NCBI GenBank assembly: GCA_040901445.1
Contig: JBBDYQ010000020.1
Span: 27,455-91,454 of the forward strand
From: Thermoleophilaceae bacterium
Lineage (GTDB): Bacteria > Actinomycetota > Thermoleophilia > Solirubrobacterales > Thermoleophilaceae
Direction of reading: 5' to 3'
DNA: 64,000 bases
A model generated the notes under the pieces. The model saw nothing but the letters and a program-made list of their open reading frames with translations, was not told the origin of the DNA and did no database searches. Of this stretch, positions 59,721 to 64,000 are shown piece by piece (the first letter of the stretch is position 1; the number at the start of each line of letters is the position of its first letter). A program made the translations under genes and the position numbers.

Positions 59721-60911
59721 GTGCCGCCCGAGCTGATCGACATCGCCGAGGCGCGGGCGCGCGTGCTCGCCGCCGTGGCGCCCGGCCCGGTCGAGGAGGT
59801 CGCGGTGGGCGAGGCGAACGGGCGGGTGCTCGGCGAGGACGTGGCGGCGGCCGGTGACTCGCCGCCCTTCGACTCCTCGGCGATGGACGGCTACGCCGTG
59901 GTGGCCGGCGCGGCGGCCGAGCTGCCGGTCGTGGACGAGTCGCGCGCGGGCCGCCCGGCGCAGCTCGCGCTCGCGGCCGGCGAGGCCATCCGGATCTCCA
60001 CCGGGGCCGCTGTGCCCGAGGGTGCCGACAGCGTGATCCCGGTCGAGCGGGTGGAGGAGCTCGGAGACAGCGTGCGCGTGCCGGACTGGGCGGCGGACCG
60101 CAACATCCGGCGGGCGGGCGAGGACATGCGCGCGGGAGCGGCCGTCCTCGCCGCGGGCACGCCGGTGGGCCCCGCCGAGCTGGCCGTCCTGGTGGCCGCC
60201 GGCGCGGAGCACGTGCGCTGTGCGGTGCGGCCGCGCGTTGCCGTGCTCGCCACCGGCGACGAGCTGGTGGAGCCTGGTGAGCCGCTCGGGCCGGGGCAGA
60301 TCCGCAACTCGAACGCGTACGCGCTCGGGGCCCTCGCGGAGCGCGCAGGAGCCGAAGTCGTGCTGCGGCGGCGTGTGCCCGACGACGCCCGGGTCACGCG
60401 TGACGAGCTCGCCGCCGCGATCGAGGCCGCGGACGTGGTGTGCGTCTCGGGCGGGGTCTCCGTGGGCCCGCACGACCACGTGAAGCCGGCGCTCGAGGCC
60501 CTCGGCGTGGAGGAGCGCTTCTGGGGCGTGCGGGTCAAGCCCGGCAAGCCCACCTGGTTCGGCGTGGCGCCGGGCGGAGGGCTGGTGTTCGGCCTGCCCG
60601 GCAATCCGGTGTCCGCGATGGTGACGTTCCACCTCTTCGCCCGCCCCGCCCTGCGGCGGCTCGCGGGCGCCGACCCCGGCGACGTCCGGGCGCGCGCCGT
60701 GCTCGACGCGGCCGTGGCCCTCAGCCCGCGCCGCGAGCAGGTGCTGCGCTGCCGGCTGGCCGCTCGCGACGACGGCTGGCACGTGGAGCCCACCCGCGAG
60801 CAGGGCTCGCACATCCTCACCTCAATGCTCGGGGCGGGCGCCCTCGCGCTCGTGCCCGCCGGCGACGGCGAGCTGACCGCGGGGGAGCGCGTCCAGATAC
60901 AGCTCCTCTAG
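59721..60911 (+). CDS. moeA: Molybdopterin molybdenumtransferase
   Basis: 396 residues. IDIAEARARVLAAV, SPPFDSSAMDGYAVV, ISTGAAVPEGADSVIPVE, VAVLATGDELVEPGEPLGPG, SGGVSVGPHDHV and FGLPGNPVSAMVTF are the MoeA blocks in order. The enzyme inserts molybdate into adenylated molybdopterin. GTG 59721. No other molybdenum-cofactor gene is in the window. A gene of unknown function follows 10 bp later. Confidence 0.93.
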   Translation: MPPELIDIAEARARVLAAVAPGPVEEVAVGEANGRVLGEDVAAAGDSPPFDSSAMDGYAVVAGAAAELPVVDESRAGRPAQLALAAGEAIRISTGAAVPEGADSVIPVERVEELGDSVRVPDWAADRNIRRAGEDMRAGAAVLAAGTPVGPAELAVLVAAGAEHVRCAVRPRVAVLATGDELVEPGEPLGPGQIRNSNAYALGALAERAGAEVVLRRRVPDDARVTRDELAAAIEAADVVCVSGGVSVGPHDHVKPALEALGVEERFWGVRVKPGKPTWFGVAPGGGLVFGLPGNPVSAMVTFHLFARPALRRLAGADPGDVRARAVLDAAVALSPRREQVLRCRLAARDDGWHVEPTREQGSHILTSMLGAGALALVPAGDGELTAGERVQIQLL

Positions 60912-60921
60912 CGTTCCGGCG

Positions 60922-61620
60922 ATGCGACCGAGGGATCCGCGACGCCTGCTTCCCCGCACCGAACGGCTCGCCCGCGTGGACATCGTCGAGGAGCCGGAGT
61001 CGCGCGACGAGCCCGACGGCAGCGTCACCAGCCGTCAGGTGGCGAGGATCACGCTTCCGCGCGAGGAGCTCGACCGCATCTGGCGCCCCGAGTACCTGGA
61101 GCGCCTGGCGCGCACGTACTGGCGCTATCTCACGCGCATCTCGCTCGGGCTGCTGAAGGTGGTCTACACGGAGAGCTCGCGGCAGGTGGTGCTGATCGGC
61201 CGGCCGCTCGTGCTGCTGCGCTTCCACGCGCCCGAGTACGACGCGGAGGCGACCAAGGGCGTGGTCACGTGGCGGATCCACCGCGGCCTGCTCGTGGCGC
61301 CGCGCGGCCGGGGGCATGGCTTTCTGCGGATCACCGTCGAGAGGGCTCCGGACGAGGGCGCACAGGACGTGACGGTGCGGGTGAGCTCGGAGGTGTCGAA
61401 CTTCTATCCGGTGCTCGCCGCCTCGCGGCCAGGCGGCCGCGGAGGCACGCTGGGAAGGCTCGCGCGCTGGTTCTACGCGGTCACCCAGCTGCGCATCCAC
61501 GTGATCGTCACGCACGGCTTCCTGCGATCGCTGGCGCGGCTGGACCTGGAGCCGTCGGTGGTGGGGTCGCTGAAGGCCGCGATCGCGCGGGATCAGCCGA
61601 CGGAGACGGCCGGCCGCTAG
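60922..61620 (+). CDS. Conserved-looking protein of unknown function downstream of moeA
   Basis: 232 residues: basic N-terminus, a segment LARTYWRYLTRISLGLLKVVYTE, beta strands (VVLIGRPLVLLRFHAPEY, GVVTWRIHRGLLVA) and a C-terminal helix-rich part (LGRLARWFYAVTQLRIHVIV). Family not recognised; it may be a START/SRPBCC-like fold by strand pattern. It starts 10 bp after moeA and is probably cotranscribed. It ends with a 4-bp overlap against the convergent SipW-cluster gene. Confidence 0.7.
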   Translation: MRPRDPRRLLPRTERLARVDIVEEPESRDEPDGSVTSRQVARITLPREELDRIWRPEYLERLARTYWRYLTRISLGLLKVVYTESSRQVVLIGRPLVLLRFHAPEYDAEATKGVVTWRIHRGLLVAPRGRGHGFLRITVERAPDEGAQDVTVRVSSEVSNFYPVLAASRPGGRGGTLGRLARWFYAVTQLRIHVIVTHGFLRSLARLDLEPSVVGSLKAAIARDQPTETAGR

Positions 61621-62612
61621 AAGTCTTCGTCGTTGCCGGACTCCGTCACGGTGCCCGTGTTCGCGTTGTTGTCCGCGCGGTCGCGGAAGGCCGACTGCAC
61701 CGCCCACTGCATCTCGGGGCAGCAGCCGCCCTCGCCGGTACCGAGGCCGCTGTGGGTGCCCAGCGTGACGGTGACCTGGTTGGCGCTCATCGTCATCGTG
61801 CTGCTGGACCACACGCCGTAGCCGCCGAGCAGCCCGGTGACGTAGCCCCCCGCGTTGAGGTCGATCGTCCCGAACGGCAGCGTGGCGGAGTTGCCCGCGT
61901 TGCGGATCTCGAGCTCGTCGTCACCCAGCAGGCCCAGCAGGACGCCGCCGTCCTTGATGCGCACGGTGACGGTGGCGGTCCCGCCGGTCCACCCGGCCAG
62001 GATGCTCTCGCGCTCGATCGGCTCGCTGAAGCTGAAGATCACACGGTCGCCCGAGCCCGGCTGGCCGGAGTCGCCGTTGCCGTCCTGGGTCTGGATGTCG
62101 GTGCCCGACGGCTTGGTGTTGTCCACCATCACCGAGAAGCCGGTCTGCGTCCGGGCGTTGCCGACCACGTCGGCAAGGGCGAAGGAGAAGGCGTGCGAGC
62201 CTCCGGGCTGCGGGTCGTTGGCTGTGAGCGCCGCGCTGCGGTAGTTGAAGCTCTGGCCCCCGGCCGTCCAGCTGCCCGAGCTCATCGGGACGCTCGTCTG
62301 CCCGCTGTCGAAGCCGGAGACGTCCGCGCTCACGCTCGCGGTGCCGCTCGGCGGGCTGCCCCCGTCGGTGACGTTGGCATACACGTGGTAGCTCCCGCCC
62401 TGCTTGATGTAGCCGGTGGAGCCCCCGCTGGCCTTGCCCACCACCGCGGGGGCGGCGCTGGGCGCCGTGAGATCGGGCGCGGCGCTGAACGCGTTCCCGG
62501 GGTTGGAGCTGGCCGAGGAGAACAGGGCCTGTGTGCCCTGGCCCGCGGACGCGAGCACGCCGAGGCCGAAGCAGGCGGCGGCCGTGACCGCGGCCCTAGC
62601 GAGCGCGCGCAT
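61617..62612 (-). CDS. Secreted protein of the SipW cluster with beta-sandwich repeats
   Basis: 331 residues from ATG 62612. The signal segment LASAGQGTQALFSSASSNPGNAFSAA carries an A-L-F-S-S motif and a following N-x-F-x-A, the pattern of SipW-dependent secreted proteins. The mature chain has repeated Ig/beta-sandwich signatures (GFDSGQTSVPMSSGSW, SDVVG-like VVGNARTQTGFSVMVDNTKPSG). The start lies within the end of the signal peptidase gene (17-nt overlap). Possibly a surface or fibre component. Confidence 0.7.
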   Translation of the reverse strand: MRALARAAVTAAACFGLGVLASAGQGTQALFSSASSNPGNAFSAAPDLTAPSAAPAVVGKASGGSTGYIKQGGSYHVYANVTDGGSPPSGTASVSADVSGFDSGQTSVPMSSGSWTAGGQSFNYRSAALTANDPQPGGSHAFSFALADVVGNARTQTGFSVMVDNTKPSGTDIQTQDGNGDSGQPGSGDRVIFSFSEPIERESILAGWTGGTATVTVRIKDGGVLLGLLGDDELEIRNAGNSATLPFGTIDLNAGGYVTGLLGGYGVWSSSTMTMSANQVTVTLGTHSGLGTGEGGCCPEMQWAVQSAFRDRADNNANTGTVTESGNDEDF

Positions 62613-63270
62613 CGGCCCTCGGCCTCCAGATGCCGGCCAGCAGGAGCATCCCCAGCAACAGCGAGGGGACGGTGACGAGCGCAAGCTTGGCCCAGCGCCC
62701 ACCCGTCCAGAAGAGCGCGTAGCCGAGACGGGGGACGCGGTAGTCCACGCGGCCTATCTCCCCGCTCTCGGAGACCGTCCAGCGCTCGGTGGAGCTGTTG
62801 GCGTCGCCCTTGGTGACGACGGTGACCTGGGCGCCACTCGCGCGGACCGCCCGCACGCGGTGGGTGATGAGCTGCCCCGTGTCGCCCGGGTCGCGGAACG
62901 TGACCACGTCGCCGGCCCGCGCCTCGAGGGGGGCGATGCGCTTGTTCACCACCACGTCGCCGGTGGCGATGGCCGGCTCCATGCTGCCGGACATCACCGT
63001 GAGCGAGCGGTAGCCCGCGAGCCACGAGACGCCGAGCACGGCCAGCAGGGTCACGGCCATCCCGGCGGCGGCCCAGCCGGTGAACAGCGCCGCCACCCGC
63101 AACGACCCCGGAGCGCGCCGGCGCGCCGCTGGGACGGGCGTGGCGGCCGGCGTCGGGGCGCGACGGCGACGCGCGCGCCACTCGGGAAGGACTGCCACGC
63201 GGGCGGCCACCACCAGGGCCGCGGAGCCGAGGCCGATGGTCAGGGCGAGTCTGCCGAGCGCCCGCTTCAC
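62596..63270 (-). CDS. Signal peptidase I, SipW/archaeal type
   Basis: 224 residues. Two N-terminal hydrophobic stretches (LALTIGLGSAALVVAARVAV and VAALFTGWAAAGMAVTLLAVLG) surround a basic/Pro-rich linker. Catalytic Ser96 lies in VMSGSMEPAI, and the second conserved block GDVVTFRDPGDTGQLITHRV has His137 where bacterial type I enzymes have Lys, which is the SipW/ER type. It presumably cleaves the SipW-type signal peptides of the flanking genes. GTG 63270 overlaps the upstream gene stop. Confidence 0.88.
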   Translation of the reverse strand: MKRALGRLALTIGLGSAALVVAARVAVLPEWRARRRRAPTPAATPVPAARRRAPGSLRVAALFTGWAAAGMAVTLLAVLGVSWLAGYRSLTVMSGSMEPAIATGDVVVNKRIAPLEARAGDVVTFRDPGDTGQLITHRVRAVRASGAQVTVVTKGDANSSTERWTVSESGEIGRVDYRVPRLGYALFWTGGRWAKLALVTVPSLLLGMLLLAGIWRPRADARAR

Positions 63271-63818
63271 CGGTTCCTCGCCTCCCAGGTGAAGGTGGCG
63301 GTGGCGGTGAGGTTCTCGGCGGCGGGGTCGTCGGCCAGCTCCGCCCGGACGCGGTAGGAATGCGATTCCCCGGTGCTCCAGGCCTCGGGGTCCGCGATCC
63401 CCGTGCCGTAGGTGCCCGGGTAGGAGGAGAGCGGCCCGTCGAAGAGGTCCCCCGGCTCGGGGGAGAACGACGCGCAGGAGTCGAAGGAGGGCGCCGCGTC
63501 GGTCCCGCGCGTCACCGTCAGCACGAGGTGGGGCGCCAGCGCGCCCGAGACGGACGCGTACAGCCGGACGTCGGCGTCCAGCGAGCCGCCGTAGGTCACG
63601 AGGATGCAGCCCGTGCTCGAGGCCCCGGGCATCGCGCCGCTCAACGAGAGCAGCGCCGTGCCCGCGTCGTTGTCGCTCAGCAGCACGGTGCCGGCCGCGT
63701 AGCCGTTGGACTCGTTCGCCGTCGTGTCGGAGAACGCCGACCAGGTGCCCGCGCCCGCCACGGCGGCGCAGCAGCCCACGAGCGCCACCGCCGCGAGCCG
63801 GCGCTGCACGCGGGTCAT
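63267..63818 (-). CDS. TasA/camelysin-like secreted protein with SipW-type signal
   Basis: 183 residues. The signal AVAGAGTWSAFSDTTANESNGYAAGTV shows the A-F-S-D-T motif after the hydrophobic segment that marks SipW-dependent (TasA/CalY) precursors. The mature part is beta-rich, with a Cys pair (STGCILV, SFDSCASF) that may form a disulfide, and ends LTATATFTWEARN. TasA-type proteins assemble into fibres in biofilms. Overlaps both neighbours by 4 nt. Confidence 0.78.
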   Translation of the reverse strand: MTRVQRRLAAVALVGCCAAVAGAGTWSAFSDTTANESNGYAAGTVLLSDNDAGTALLSLSGAMPGASSTGCILVTYGGSLDADVRLYASVSGALAPHLVLTVTRGTDAAPSFDSCASFSPEPGDLFDGPLSSYPGTYGTGIADPEAWSTGESHSYRVRAELADDPAAENLTATATFTWEARNR

Positions 63819-64000
63819 CGGGCGCCTTCCGTGGTCAGCTCCAGCGGCACGTCCACGATCCGGCCGGCCCAGCGTGTGGCGCCCTCGGGGAGCCAGGCCC
63901 GCAGCGTCAGGGTGGCGGTGGCTCCCGACCCGAGCTCGATCGCGCGCGAGGTCCAGCGGCGCATGCCGCCCAGCTCCCCGTCGTAGAGCACGGCGCCGCC
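63815..64000 (-). CDS. C-terminal part of a TasA-like protein (5' end outside window)
   Basis: The last 61 residues of a minus-strand gene whose start lies beyond 64000. GAVLYDGELGGMRRWTSRA, GSGATATLTLRAWLPEGA and VPLELTTEGAR fit the end of a TasA/camelysin-type beta-sandwich. The stop overlaps the next gene start (ATGA), making it the upstream member of the SipW operon. Confidence 0.6.
   Translation of the reverse strand, partial: GGAVLYDGELGGMRRWTSRAIELGSGATATLTLRAWLPEGATRWAGRIVDVPLELTTEGAR

Overview
The window looks like chromosome from a high-GC Gram-positive bacterium. The best guess is an actinobacterium of the Thermoleophilia (Solirubrobacterales) type. The evidence is an InhA-like enoyl-ACP reductase beside a FAS-II cluster, a WS/DGAT acyltransferase, a tandem ArsA/Get3 ATPase pair, a c-di-AMP (ydaO-type) riboswitch ahead of an RlpA-like protein, a SipW-type secretion cluster, and many GTG starts with 4-nt GTGA/ATGA overlaps. 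The lineage is an inference. No tRNA, rRNA, CRISPR array or insertion sequence was recognised.

Layout. 1-10127 (minus) is one giant secreted protein: signal peptide, Pro/Ala-rich stalk, a metzincin-type zinc motif, then thousands of residues of beta-repeat sequence running off the window edge. 10.4-13.3 kb holds a vapBC pair and two secreted proteins. 13.3-22.8 kb holds two subtilases, a methyltransferase-GH57-GT4 operon for alpha-glucan or glycoside synthesis, a second methyltransferase, a possible XRE/nucleotidyltransferase toxin-antitoxin pair and a Lon-N-domain protein. 22.8-32.1 kb is lipid and sulfur metabolism: DsrE/TusA sulfur carriers, WS/DGAT, fabI, and a seven-gene operon fabD-fabH-fabG-acpP-fabF-carboxyltransferase-tetR with overlapping or closely spaced genes. 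32.1-36.6 kb has a repeat element, a membrane GGDEF protein, and an ArsR-ArsC fusion / VOC / ChrA operon behind an ArsR operator.

36.6-39.7 kb looks like an insertion region: long non-coding stretches, a small tyrosine recombinase, and two RibD/DHFR-like genes, one flanked by 20-bp direct repeats. 39.7-46.1 kb has gamma-glutamyltransferase, ftsZ overlapping a parA-like gene, the remains of an MNT/HEPN toxin-antitoxin pair, and two Get3/ArsA-like ATPases. 46.1-54.5 kb has a HEPN-like protein, an HxlR regulator with operator, AIM24, an S55-type secreted protein, pilT, an aldo/keto reductase and the primary-type sigma factor, which is preceded by a promoter and a tiny upstream ORF. 54.7-64 kb has BrkB, the riboswitch-RlpA unit, a LuxR response regulator, a second copy of the repeat element, a GGDEF protein facing a degenerate GGDEF paralogue, moeA, and a SipW/TasA-like surface-protein operon cut by the window end.

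Recurring themes are nucleotide second messengers (two intact GGDEF proteins, one degenerate one, a c-di-AMP riboswitch), cell-surface and secreted proteins, several toxin-antitoxin-like pairs at different stages of decay, and many start codons 6-9 nt after a -10-like hexamer, which suggests leaderless transcripts. A dispersed repeat of about 230 bp occurs twice, each time just downstream of a GGDEF gene; it is the least explained feature in the window.
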